Part shown: positions 1 through 8,102 of the stretch, one piece after another | Numbering within the stretch: the first letter of the stretch is position 1 | How the letters are laid out: each line of letters begins with the position of its first letter | From: Micromonospora sp. C95 | GTDB taxonomy: Bacteria > Actinomycetota > Actinomycetes > Mycobacteriales > Micromonosporaceae | DNA length: 64,000 bases | NCBI RefSeq assembly: GCF_018070465.1 | Contig: NZ_JAGPXT010000004.1 | Location: forward strand, 62,001-126,000 | Direction: 5' to 3' | Notes under the pieces: model-generated | Told to the model about the DNA's origin: nothing | Seen by the model: the letters and a program-made list of their open reading frames with translations, nothing else | Database searches by the model: none | Translations under genes and position numbers: made by a program

Positions 1-1
1 G

Positions 2-70
2 TACGCCGAGAGTGGCATCACCACCTGGACCAAGGGTGAGATCTGGCGATTCTTCGCCCAGTTCTCCTGA
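2..70 (+). CDS. C-terminal end of a gene cut by the window edge
   Basis: Frame 2 is open from the first base and stops with TGA at 68-70. The last residues read ITTWTKGEIWRFFAQFS. A tail of this kind (a Trp-x-Phe-Phe helix just before the stop) is common in alpha/beta-hydrolases such as secreted esterases and depolymerases, but 22 residues are too few to assign a family. It ends 86 bp before the convergent GntR gene. Confidence 0.45.
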   Translation, partial: YAESGITTWTKGEIWRFFAQFS

Positions 71-155
71 CTTGGCCGAACGCGACGGTGGGTCTCGGCC
101 TCCTGGCGGCAGTGGGAGCCAGGAGGCCGGGCCCGCCGACCCGTCGTGTCCGAGG

Positions 156-926
156 TCAGCGTTGCAGGCGGTCCGGCTTGCCCGAGCCGCTGCGGCGGAC
201 CACCCAGGCCTCGGTGATGTGGGTGAACATCGCCGCCGCGGCCCCTTGCGGGTCGTGGGCGGCGATCATCTCGTAGACACGTCGGTGTCCACGGTTGGAG
301 GCGACGCAGAGCGACCGCTCGGTGCGGCCGGTGTAGCGCGCCGTGTTCACGACCTGACTCTCCAGCGCCTGCACGACGCCACGAGCGATGCGGTTCCCGG
401 ACGCCTGCATGACGGTGTCGTGAAAGGCACGGTCGAGTTCGTGGTAGGCCACGGTGTCGCCGACGAGCTCGTCCATCCGGTCGACCAGGGCGCGCAGGCG
501 GTCCACGGTCTCCTCACCGGCGACCCGGGCGGCGACGTGTGCCATGTCGGACTCCAGCAGCCGCCGGGTCACCACCACGTCGTCGAGGATGGAAAGGCTG
601 TCGTCCTCGGCGATGGTGGCCCCGAGGACGAGTTCGTCGAGCATGTCCCACATCGACTGCGGGGTGACCATGGTGCCGGCACCCTGACGGACCTGCACCA
701 GACCCTTCTCCTGGAGGATCTTCACCGCCTCCCGGACGACGGTCCGACTGACGGAGAAGGTCTCGCAGAGCACCGGCTCGGGGGGCAACGCCGTGCCCGA
801 CGGATGCACCCCGCGGACGATGCGTTCCACCAGCTCGGCGGTGACCGCCGTGGCGAGGTTGGTGGGGCGGCGCGACCAGGCCGGGGAGGCCAGCTTTTCC
901 AGGGCCGTCTCCTGCGATGGTGTCAT
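156..926 (-). CDS. FadR-subfamily GntR transcriptional regulator
   Basis: This is a 256-aa DNA-binding repressor/activator. An N-terminal winged helix-turn-helix (about residues 25-85; VSRTVVREAVKILQEKGLV is typical of GntR recognition helices) is followed by an all-helical FCD effector domain (about 105-240) with the metal/ligand-type pattern ELDRAFHDTVMQASGN. Start chosen at ATG 926 because GGAGGGGG precedes it; an upstream ATG at 1022 is in frame but has no such site and would cover the operator. It is divergent from the sugar catabolic operon at 1070, with a 7-1-7 inverted repeat between them, so control of that operon and of itself is likely. Family assignment is firm; the effector (a sugar or sugar acid) is inferred from the neighbours. 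Confidence 0.9.
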   Translation of the reverse strand: MTPSQETALEKLASPAWSRRPTNLATAVTAELVERIVRGVHPSGTALPPEPVLCETFSVSRTVVREAVKILQEKGLVQVRQGAGTMVTPQSMWDMLDELVLGATIAEDDSLSILDDVVVTRRLLESDMAHVAARVAGEETVDRLRALVDRMDELVGDTVAYHELDRAFHDTVMQASGNRIARGVVQALESQVVNTARYTGRTERSLCVASNRGHRRVYEMIAAHDPQGAAAAMFTHITEAWVVRRSGSGKPDRLQR

Positions 927-985
927 GTCCCCCTCCGATTGGCTCGTCGTGCCACGACGTCCACGGCCAGTGTACGGCTGACTGT

Positions 986-1000
986 TGACGTCAGACGTCA
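986..1000. promoter_or_regulatory. Inverted-repeat operator between gntR and the sugar operon
   Basis: TGACGTC-A-GACGTCA is a perfect 7-bp inverted repeat around one base. It lies 60 bp upstream of the gntR start (926) and 70 bp upstream of the binding-protein start (1070). It overlaps CGTCATACG (996-1004), which matches 8 of 9 bases of one half of the palindromes at 13079 and 19029. Size and position suit a dimeric FadR-type regulator. Binding is inferred. Confidence 0.6.
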
Positions 1001-1069
1001 TACGAGTTACGTTCTTGATCACGTTGGCTGCGGCAGGCCGTCAGCCACTCCCTTCAGAGGTGAACAACG

Positions 1070-2335
1070 ATGAAACAACGAGCATTGTGGTCAGCCGTCC
1101 TCGTTGTGGGACTGGCGACGGCAGGTTGCGGAAGTGCCAGCGACACTGGCTCCTCGTCCGGTGGCTCCACGGACAAGCTGGTGGTGTGGGACTGGAAGTC
1201 CGGTGAGCCTTCCGCCGCGCCGTACATCGAGAAGGCGAAGGCCGACTTCGCCACCAAGCATCCCGACGTCACGGTCGAGTTCGTCGCGCAGCCGTTCGAC
1301 CAGTACTACACGCTGCTCGGCGCGGCCATCCAGTCCGGCAAGGGCCCGGACGTGATGCTGTTCAACGGTGGCGGCCAGATCCGGGACCGGGTCGACGCGC
1401 TGGTGCCGCTGGACGAGTACGTGGCCGAGGACAAGCAGCGACTTGCCGGTTGGGACGCCTTCAGTAAGGACGGCAAGGTCTACGCCAGTCCGGTGACGCT
1501 GCAGGGTCATCCCATCTACTACAACAAGGCGCTCTACGAGAAGGCCGGACTTGATCCGGCAAGCCCCGCCACCACCTGGGACAAGTTCCTCGCCGACTGC
1601 GCCGCCATCGGCAAGGCCGGCGCCAAGTGCTTCGCCCTGGGCAACAAGGAGGGCGCCGGAATCCAGTTCTGGATGTCGGCCCTGGGCTCCGGCATCCTCA
1701 CCGCCCAGGAGTACGACGACTGGATCGCCGGCAAGCGCGACTGGAACTCGCCGAACGTGAAGCGGATCTTCGAGCTCTGGAAGGAAGCTGGCGACGCCGG
1801 TCTGAACAACGAAGGCGCCAACTCGACCGCGATGTTCAACGACTCGTTCGCGCTCTTCCAGTCCGGCAAGGCCGCGCACGTCATCGGGCTGATGTCGGAC
1901 GTCGGGCACTGGAAGGACTTCAACGAGTTCCTCACGCCCGAGAAGCTCGGCGTGATGAACGCTCCGGTGGTCACCGCCGGCACCACGCCGAGCCTGGCCT
2001 ACGACGGCGGCATCGGGTACGGGGTGGCGAAGTGGACCAAGGATCCCAAGGTTGCCGCCGACCTGGTGCGATCGTTGACCTCGACCGGGGCGCTGCAGGC
2101 GTTCTACGCCGACGCCGGTGCCATCGCCGCCGACACCACCATCGACGTGTCGCAGGCCGGTCCGGCCGCCGCCACGATCGTCGCCGCACTGCAGAGCGGT
2201 AAGCCCGCCCTGCACGTGGCGCTCTCCTCGAAGACCCTGGACCTGATGGGACGGGTCTCCCAGCAGCTGCTGAGCGGCTCGATCAGCGTCGACGAGGCGG
2301 TGAAGCAGCTGGCAGCTTCCGACCAGGCGGGCTGA
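1070..2335 (+). CDS. CUT1-type ABC transporter sugar-binding lipoprotein
   Basis: A 421-aa extracellular solute-binding protein (family 1) that captures a carbohydrate and delivers it to the two permeases downstream. The N-terminus has a short basic/hydrophobic signal ending in a lipobox (LATAGC, Cys at about residue 20), so it is lipid-anchored outside the membrane. The mature part has the usual cluster-B features: KLVVWDWKSGE at the first strand, a GPDVMLFNGGG segment, and MFNDSFALFQSGKAAHVIG. GAGGTG precedes the ATG by about 9 bases. It is first in an eight-gene operon that lacks an ABC ATPase; CUT1 systems in actinomycetes commonly share one multi-system ATPase (MsiK type) encoded elsewhere. 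The substrate is not visible in the sequence; the catabolic genes suggest an aldohexose or 6-deoxyhexose. Confidence 0.93.
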   Translation: MKQRALWSAVLVVGLATAGCGSASDTGSSSGGSTDKLVVWDWKSGEPSAAPYIEKAKADFATKHPDVTVEFVAQPFDQYYTLLGAAIQSGKGPDVMLFNGGGQIRDRVDALVPLDEYVAEDKQRLAGWDAFSKDGKVYASPVTLQGHPIYYNKALYEKAGLDPASPATTWDKFLADCAAIGKAGAKCFALGNKEGAGIQFWMSALGSGILTAQEYDDWIAGKRDWNSPNVKRIFELWKEAGDAGLNNEGANSTAMFNDSFALFQSGKAAHVIGLMSDVGHWKDFNEFLTPEKLGVMNAPVVTAGTTPSLAYDGGIGYGVAKWTKDPKVAADLVRSLTSTGALQAFYADAGAIAADTTIDVSQAGPAAATIVAALQSGKPALHVALSSKTLDLMGRVSQQLLSGSISVDEAVKQLAASDQAG

Positions 2336-2339
2336 TTTC

Positions 2340-3320
2340 GTGCCAATCGGAAACGCAGAGCCGTCGGTCCGTCCGGTTCCCCCCGGACGGACCGACGGGG
2401 CGGCGGTTCGGCCCGCGGGCGCTCGCCGTGGCACCGGGTCACGGCCCGTGCGCGGCGGATCGCGGGCCGAGCGCTTCGCCCCTTACGTCCTGGTCGCACC
2501 CGCCATTCTGATCATCGTGGTGCTGCGGCTGTACCCGTTGCTGCTCGGCGTCAACTTCTCCTTCACCGGGGACGGCGAGCGCAACGGTCAGACGGTGGGC
2601 CTGGACAACTACCTTGAGTTGATCGATGACCCGTTGTTCCGCACGGCGCTGGGCAACGTCGGACTGCTGGTGCTGTTGCTCCCGGTGGCGGTGGCGATCC
2701 CCGGGCTGCTCGCGACCTTCATCTACCTCAAGGTGCCCGGACATCGCTTCTACCGCAGCGTCTACTTCTTCCCGGCGGTGCTCTCACCGGTGATCGTCGG
2801 CGCGATCTTCAACCTGCTGCTCGCCTTCGACGGCCCCGTCAACGCCGTGTTCGGGGCGGTCGGCATCAGCCCGGTGGACTGGCTCGGAAACCCCGACGTC
2901 GCGATGTTCGTGGTGGTCGGCGTACACATCTGGGCCACCTTCGGAATGGCGCTCGTGGTGTTCCTGGCCGGCTTCGCGACCCTGGACGCCGCGCTGTTGG
3001 ACGCGGCCCGGGTGGACGGTGCGTCGCTGCCCCAGGTCATCCGGCACGTGATCGTCCCGGGGCTGTCCCGCACCATCGCGTTCGTCGCCGTGACCACCAT
3101 GGTCGGGATGCTGACCTCGATGTTCGGCCTGCTCTACGTGATGACCAGCGGCGGGCCGGAGGGGTCCACGTACCTCCCGGAGTACTACATCTGGATCCAG
3201 CAGGGCCAGATGAATCGGCCCGCCCTCGCCTCGGCCGCGTCGACGGTGCTCTTCGTGATCATGCTCGTCGTGGGGCTGCTCCAGGTGAAGTTGCTCCGGC
3301 GGGCGGGAGGGGAGGACTGA
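2340..3320 (+). CDS. CUT1 ABC transporter permease (MalF/UgpA type)
   Basis: A 326-aa membrane protein with a GTG start 4 bp after the binding-protein stop. A cytoplasmic, Arg/Pro-rich N-terminal tail of about 45 residues precedes six predicted membrane segments, the first at YVLVAPAILIIVVLRLYPLL. The EAA loop that docks on the ATPase is present late in the protein (DAARVDGASLPQVIRHVIVPG). It pairs with the next gene to form the transmembrane channel. Translation is probably coupled on both sides (4-bp gap upstream, 1-bp overlap downstream). Confidence 0.93.
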   Translation: MPIGNAEPSVRPVPPGRTDGAAVRPAGARRGTGSRPVRGGSRAERFAPYVLVAPAILIIVVLRLYPLLLGVNFSFTGDGERNGQTVGLDNYLELIDDPLFRTALGNVGLLVLLLPVAVAIPGLLATFIYLKVPGHRFYRSVYFFPAVLSPVIVGAIFNLLLAFDGPVNAVFGAVGISPVDWLGNPDVAMFVVVGVHIWATFGMALVVFLAGFATLDAALLDAARVDGASLPQVIRHVIVPGLSRTIAFVAVTTMVGMLTSMFGLLYVMTSGGPEGSTYLPEYYIWIQQGQMNRPALASAASTVLFVIMLVVGLLQVKLLRRAGGED

Positions 3321-4147
3321 TGTCCCGGATACGCCTGAGCCGGTGGCTGCTGGCCATCCCGATGTCGCTGCTCGCGCTGGCGACGATCTACCCACTGCTG
3401 TTCACCGTCAACGTGGCGATGAAGACCCGCCGCGACTACATCCTCGACCGGTTCTCCCTGACCGACACCCTGCGCTGGGACAACATCAGCGCTGCGTGGA
3501 ACAGCGTCGGCATGGACCGGTACTTTCTCAACTCCCTGATAGTGGTGACGTCGTCGGTCGTCCTGCTGCTGTTGCTCGGGTCGATGGCCGGCTTCGCGCT
3601 GAGCCAGCTCCGCTTCCGTGGTTCCTCGGCGCTGTTCCTGGGCTGCCTCGCGGGCCTCTTCGTGCCGTTCCAGGTGATCATGGTCCCGCTCGCCCGGATC
3701 ATGGCCGACACCGCCCTGATCGACACGTACCCCGGACTGGTCCTGGTCTTCGTGGCCCAGTTCCTGCCCTTCACCGTCTTCCTGATGACGAGTTACTACA
3801 AGACCATCCCGCGTGAGGTCATCGACGCGGCCCGGATCGACGGCAACAGCGTGTACGGCGTGTACCGCCGGATCATGCTGCCGCTGGGCACCCCGGCACT
3901 GCTGTCGGTCGGCATCCTCAATGCGCTGTTCTGCTGGAACGACGTCCTGATGTCGCTGGTGATGATGCCGTCGGCGGACCACCGAACGCTCATGGTCGGC
4001 GTGACCTCGCTGCGCGGCCAGTACTCCGACGACATTCCCACCTTCGCCTCGGGGGTACTGATCGCCGCGTTGCCGGTCCTGGTGGTCTACCTCTTCCTCC
4101 AGCGCCAGATTGCCGACGGCGTCGCCGCCGGCTCCACGAAGGGCTGA
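3320..4147 (+). CDS. CUT1 ABC transporter permease (MalG/UgpE type)
   Basis: A 275-aa permease whose ATG overlaps the TGA of the previous gene (TGATG). Six membrane segments are predicted, with a periplasmic loop after the first one, as in MalG-like subunits. The EAA motif reads EVIDAARIDGNSVYGVYRRIMLPLG. It is the second half of the channel for the binding protein at 1070. No nucleotide-binding subunit follows; the next gene is an enzyme, which ties the importer to catabolism. Confidence 0.93.
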   Translation: MSRIRLSRWLLAIPMSLLALATIYPLLFTVNVAMKTRRDYILDRFSLTDTLRWDNISAAWNSVGMDRYFLNSLIVVTSSVVLLLLLGSMAGFALSQLRFRGSSALFLGCLAGLFVPFQVIMVPLARIMADTALIDTYPGLVLVFVAQFLPFTVFLMTSYYKTIPREVIDAARIDGNSVYGVYRRIMLPLGTPALLSVGILNALFCWNDVLMSLVMMPSADHRTLMVGVTSLRGQYSDDIPTFASGVLIAALPVLVVYLFLQRQIADGVAAGSTKG

Positions 4148-4148
4148 C

Positions 4149-5384
4149 ATGCGCATCACCGGATATCGGACGCTCACCACGGTGCACGAATGGGGGCGCC
4201 CGGTCGGCGACGCCAACGGCGTCTTCGCCGACGGGAGGGTCCCGGTGCCGATCGTCGTCGTGGAGACCGACGAGGGGCTCTCGGGCGTCGGCATCGGCCC
4301 GCACGTCGAGATCGAGCAGATCTTCGCGGCCATCGACGGTGAAGACCCCCGGGCGGTGACCACGCTCTACGACCGCATGCTGCGACACACCTTCAAGGCC
4401 GGTCACGCCGGCCCGGTGTTCGGCACCATCGGCGCACTCGACACCGCGTTGTGGGACATCAAGGCACAGGCGGCCGGCCAGCCGCTGTGGCGGTTGCTGG
4501 GCGGACGCGACCGACGGGTGCCGGCGTACGCGTCCGGACTCGACATCGCCCTGACCGATGAGGAACTCGTCTCGGCGTACACCCGTTACGCCGAGCACGG
4601 CCTGCGGGCCGCCAAGCTCAAGGGCGGACTCGACATCGAGCACGACCGACACCGGCTCCACCTGGTCAAGGAGATCCTGACCGAGACCGGCCACGGACTG
4701 CGGCCGGGTCTGATGCTCGACGTCAACGAGGCGTGGACCCGCAAGCAGGCCGTCCGGCACGTGTGCGAACTCGAACGCACCCTCGACCTCATCTGGATCG
4801 AGGAGCCGGTTCGGCGTTGGGACGCCGAAGGACTCGCCGCCGTCGGCCGGGGAGTGCGGGCCTCCGTCGCCACCGGAGAGAACCTCACCGGGCTGGAGCA
4901 GTACCGTCCGCTGATCGCCGCCGGCGCGGTCGACGTCGTCCAGACCTCCGCGATCGGGGGAGTAACCCACTTCCTGCGGGTGTCCGCCCTGGCGCACGCC
5001 TACGACCTGCCGGTCAGCCCGATCGGCAACAGCCCGCTCGGACTGCTGCACGCGGCCACCTCGGTGCCGAACCACCTGACCAGCGAGTTGCAGGACCTCT
5101 GGCCGCCGGTCGGCGTCTCCGCCGACGTGCACGTCGAGGACGGGTTCTTCGTCCTGGGCGACTCACCCGGACTCGGTCTCCGGGTGGACGAACAGCGGAT
5201 CCGGACCATGGAGCGGCACCCGCAGGCACCGGCGGTCGACGGCCCGAACGTCCGGCCGGAGCAGGCCGGCCGTCGGCTGCTGGCCGCGACCGACGGTGTT
5301 CTGCCCGCCACCGGCTTCCCACTGGTCAAAGCCGTCCCCCCGGCACACAACAGCAACCAGGTGTCGCCGACCGGACGTCACTGA
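4149..5384 (+). CDS. Enolase-superfamily (mandelate racemase/MLE) sugar-acid dehydratase-like protein
   Basis: A 411-aa protein with an N-terminal capping domain and a TIM barrel. The base motif KxK is K156-L-K158; the three metal ligands are D191 (LDVNEAW), E218 (WIEEP) and E244 (GENLTG), spaced 27 and 26 residues apart, close to mandelate racemase. The His of the usual Asp-His dyad, expected about 50 residues after the third ligand, is not there: the segment reads PVSPIGNSPLGLL. Family members use such sites to abstract the proton next to a carboxylate and eliminate water from aldonates. In this operon it is the candidate aldonate (for example L-fuconate) dehydratase; exact chemistry is uncertain. 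Start taken at ATG 4149, one base after the permease stop, rather than the in-frame ATG inside the permease. Confidence 0.85.
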   Translation: MRITGYRTLTTVHEWGRPVGDANGVFADGRVPVPIVVVETDEGLSGVGIGPHVEIEQIFAAIDGEDPRAVTTLYDRMLRHTFKAGHAGPVFGTIGALDTALWDIKAQAAGQPLWRLLGGRDRRVPAYASGLDIALTDEELVSAYTRYAEHGLRAAKLKGGLDIEHDRHRLHLVKEILTETGHGLRPGLMLDVNEAWTRKQAVRHVCELERTLDLIWIEEPVRRWDAEGLAAVGRGVRASVATGENLTGLEQYRPLIAAGAVDVVQTSAIGGVTHFLRVSALAHAYDLPVSPIGNSPLGLLHAATSVPNHLTSELQDLWPPVGVSADVHVEDGFFVLGDSPGLGLRVDEQRIRTMERHPQAPAVDGPNVRPEQAGRRLLAATDGVLPATGFPLVKAVPPAHNSNQVSPTGRH

Positions 5385-5446
5385 CACGGACCCCACGGTG
5401 GTGGCCGGCGGCACGAGCGACGTGCGGCCGTTGATACGGAGGATCG

Positions 5447-6472
5447 ATGAAGGCAGTGGTCTACCGGGGAGCACGGCGCCTCGGAATCGAGGAACGTGAG
5501 CCGACGGCACCCGGGCCCGGCGAACTGGGCATCTCGGTGGCCTACACCGGGATCTGCGGCACCGACCTGCACATCTACCACGGGGACATGGACTCCCGGG
5601 TCGGTGCCGCCGCCATCATCGGGCACGAGATGTCCGGGCGGGTCGCGGCGCTGGGCGAGGGCGTCACCGGTTGGTCCGTCGGGCAGCCGGTGACGGTGCT
5701 GCCCACCAGGTGGTGCGGGCGGTGTGCCGCCTGCCGGCGCGGCAACTCGCACATCTGCCACGCCATGAACTTCCTCGGCATCGACTCGCCCGGCGCCATG
5801 CAGTCCGCCTGGAACGTGCCGGCGGATCTGGTCCTGCCGCTGCCCGAGGATCTGCCGCTCGACCAGGGCGCACTCGTCGAACCGGTGGCCGTCGCCGTGC
5901 ACGACGTACGGCGTGGCGAGGTGGCCTCCGGCGATCACGTGGTGGTCGTCGGCGGCGGGCCGATCGGGGTGCTCATCGGCACCGTCGCCCAGGGCCGCGG
6001 TGCGCGGGTACTGCTCGTCGAGCCGGACCCGACGCGGCGCGCCGTGGCGGGCGACATCGGCATCGAGGCGGTCGACCCGGCCGCGGTCGACGTGGCGGCG
6101 TTGGTCGCCGACCGGACCGACGGCGCGGGTGCCGACGTCGCCTTCGAGGTCTCCGGCGCCGCGGCGGGTGTCACCACCGCGGTCGAGGTGCTGGCCGTCC
6201 GGGGTCGGCTGGTGATGGTGGCGATCCATCCCCGCCCCCGGGAGGTGAACCTGCACCGGTTCTTCTGGCGTGAGCTGGAGCTGCTCGGCGCCCGCCTGTA
6301 CCAACGCGACGACATGGCCGAGGCGATCCGGCTGGTCGCCTCCGGCACGATACCGGCGCGGCAGCTGATCTCCCGGGTCGAGGCACCGGAGGCGGCGACC
6401 GCGGCGTTCAGCGCGCTGGAGGGTGGCGGTGTGATGAAGGTGCTGCTGGACTGGCGGGAGGATGACCGGTGA
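5447..6472 (+). CDS. Zinc-dependent medium-chain alcohol/polyol dehydrogenase
   Basis: A 341-aa MDR-family NAD(P)-dependent dehydrogenase. The catalytic zinc site is C37 (GICGTDLH) with H60-E61 (GHE); the structural zinc lobe has C90, C93, C96 and C104. The Rossmann motif VVVVGGGPIGVLIG lies near residue 165. Closest in style to sorbitol, L-idonate, threonine and galactitol dehydrogenases. GGAGG precedes the ATG. It sits between the dehydratase-like gene and an SDR, so it probably oxidises a hydroxyl of the sugar acid or of a polyol; the substrate cannot be read from sequence. Its last codons overlap the SDR start (GTGA). Confidence 0.9.
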   Translation: MKAVVYRGARRLGIEEREPTAPGPGELGISVAYTGICGTDLHIYHGDMDSRVGAAAIIGHEMSGRVAALGEGVTGWSVGQPVTVLPTRWCGRCAACRRGNSHICHAMNFLGIDSPGAMQSAWNVPADLVLPLPEDLPLDQGALVEPVAVAVHDVRRGEVASGDHVVVVGGGPIGVLIGTVAQGRGARVLLVEPDPTRRAVAGDIGIEAVDPAAVDVAALVADRTDGAGADVAFEVSGAAAGVTTAVEVLAVRGRLVMVAIHPRPREVNLHRFFWRELELLGARLYQRDDMAEAIRLVASGTIPARQLISRVEAPEAATAAFSALEGGGVMKVLLDWREDDR

Positions 6473-7230
6473 GGAACCCGTTCGACCTGTCCGGACGGAC
6501 CGCCGTGGTCACCGGTGCTCGGCGGGGCATCGGCCTGGCCATGGCCGAGGCGCTGGCCCGGGCCGGCGCCGACGTCGTGGGTGTCTCCGCGCACCTGGAG
6601 CCCGAGGAGAGCGAGGTGGCGCGCCGGGTGCGGGCCACCGGTCGACGGTTCACCCCGCTGCGCGCCGATCTGGCCGATCGTACGGCCGTGCGCCGGCTGG
6701 CCGGCGAGCTGATCGCGCTCGGACCGATCGACATTCTGGTCAACAACGGCGGCACGATCGCCCGGGCCCCGGCCGTCGACCACCCCGACGACCTCTGGGA
6801 CCATGTGATCGAGGTGAACCTGAACAGCCAGTTCGTGCTGAGTCGGGAGATCGGTCGGACGATGGTGCAGCGGGGCCACGGGAAAATAATCTTCACCGCG
6901 TCCCTGCTCAGCTTCCAGGGCGGCATCACGGTGCCCGGGTACGCCGCCTCGAAGTCGGGCGTGGCCGGTCTCACCAAGGCCCTGGCGAACGAGTGGGCGG
7001 TGCACGGGGTGAACGTGAACGCGATCGCCCCCGGTTACATCGCCACCGACAACACCCGGGCGCTGCGCGAGGATCCCGAGCGCGACCAGGCGATCCTCGC
7101 CCGGATTCCGGCCGGCAGGTGGGGTGCCGCCGATGACCTCGGTGGCGCCACCGTGTTCCTGGCGTCGGCGGCCTCCGACTACGTCAACGGGATCGTGCTG
7201 CCGGTCGACGGAGGGTGGTTGGGCCGATGA
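6469..7230 (+). CDS. SDR-family sugar-acid dehydrogenase (KduD-like)
   Basis: A 253-aa classical short-chain dehydrogenase. Cofactor motif TGARRGIG (15-22), structural NNGG (92-95, usually NNAG), catalytic S145, Y158 and K162 (YxxxK). The C-terminal VNGIVLPVDGGW is typical. The GTG start overlaps the previous stop (GTGA) and its own stop overlaps the next ATG, so the three genes are translationally coupled. In the non-phosphorylating L-fucose route an SDR oxidises 2-keto-3-deoxy-L-fuconate; that is the role I infer. A 2-keto-3-deoxygluconate 5-dehydrogenase activity would look the same. Confidence 0.9.
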   Translation: MRNPFDLSGRTAVVTGARRGIGLAMAEALARAGADVVGVSAHLEPEESEVARRVRATGRRFTPLRADLADRTAVRRLAGELIALGPIDILVNNGGTIARAPAVDHPDDLWDHVIEVNLNSQFVLSREIGRTMVQRGHGKIIFTASLLSFQGGITVPGYAASKSGVAGLTKALANEWAVHGVNVNAIAPGYIATDNTRALREDPERDQAILARIPAGRWGAADDLGGATVFLASAASDYVNGIVLPVDGGWLGR

Positions 7231-8102
7231 CCGACGCGACTCCGGGGGCGGCCGGCATCGTCGACGCCCACCACCACCTGTGGGTCCGGGCCCGGCATCC
7301 GCAGCCGTGGATCGATCCGGTGACCATGGCGGCCATCGACGCCGACTTCGAGCTGGCCGACCTGGCCCCGCTGGCCCGGGCGGTGGGTGTCACCAGCACC
7401 GTCGTCGTGCAGTCCATCGCCTCGGCGCGGGAGACCGTGGACCTGCTCCGGGTCGCGGCCGACGACGTCCTGGTCGGTGGCGTCGTCGGCTGGGTCGACC
7501 TGACGGCCGACGACGTGGCCGACCGCCTCGACCGGCTGCGCGCGGCCCCCGGCGGGCAACACCTGGCCGGCATCCGTCACCTCGTGCAGAGCGAGACCGA
7601 CCCGGCCTACCTGGACCGACCGGACGTCCGCCGGGGCATCGCCGCGGTCGGCGCCGCCGGCCTGGTCTTCGACCTGCTGGTCCGGCAACACCAGTTGCCC
7701 ATGGCCGCCCGGTTGGCGCACGACCTGCCCGAGGTGCGCTTCGTCCTGAACCACCTTGGCAAGCCCGCGCTGGGCACCCCGGAGTTCGATCACTGGAAGC
7801 GAGACCTACGGGCTCTCGCCGAAGCGCCGAACACGACCGCCAAGGTGTCCGGCCTGACGACCGAGGTGCCCCGGTCACCCTGGGCGGTGGCCGATCTCCG
7901 ACCCGCCGTGGACCACGCACTCGACGTGTTCGGCCCGCAGCGGCTGATGTTCGGATCGGACTGGCCGGTGTCCCTGCTCGCCACCTCGTACGCCCGCTGG
8001 GTGGCGGCGGTCACCGAGTTGCTGGGCGACCTCGACCCGACCGACCGCGCGGCGTTCTGGGCAGGTACCGCTCGGCGTTGCTACCGGTTGGAAGCGTCAT
8101 GA
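7227..8102 (+). CDS. Amidohydrolase-family sugar lactonase (fuconolactonase-like)
   Basis: A 291-aa Amidohydro_2 TIM-barrel hydrolase. The first metal motif is at the N-terminus (VDAHHHLW, residues 12-19); later come FVLNHLGKP and FGSDWPV, the usual His and Asp positions in this family, which includes L-fuconolactonase, L-rhamnono-lactonase and 2-pyrone-4,6-dicarboxylate lactonase. It would open the lactone made by the aldo/keto reductase next door. ATG 7227 lies in an ATGA overlap with the SDR stop, and its own TGA overlaps the next ATG. The in-frame ATG at 7215 lies inside the SDR and is less likely. Confidence 0.88.
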   Translation: MTDATPGAAGIVDAHHHLWVRARHPQPWIDPVTMAAIDADFELADLAPLARAVGVTSTVVVQSIASARETVDLLRVAADDVLVGGVVGWVDLTADDVADRLDRLRAAPGGQHLAGIRHLVQSETDPAYLDRPDVRRGIAAVGAAGLVFDLLVRQHQLPMAARLAHDLPEVRFVLNHLGKPALGTPEFDHWKRDLRALAEAPNTTAKVSGLTTEVPRSPWAVADLRPAVDHALDVFGPQRLMFGSDWPVSLLATSYARWVAAVTELLGDLDPTDRAAFWAGTARRCYRLEAS

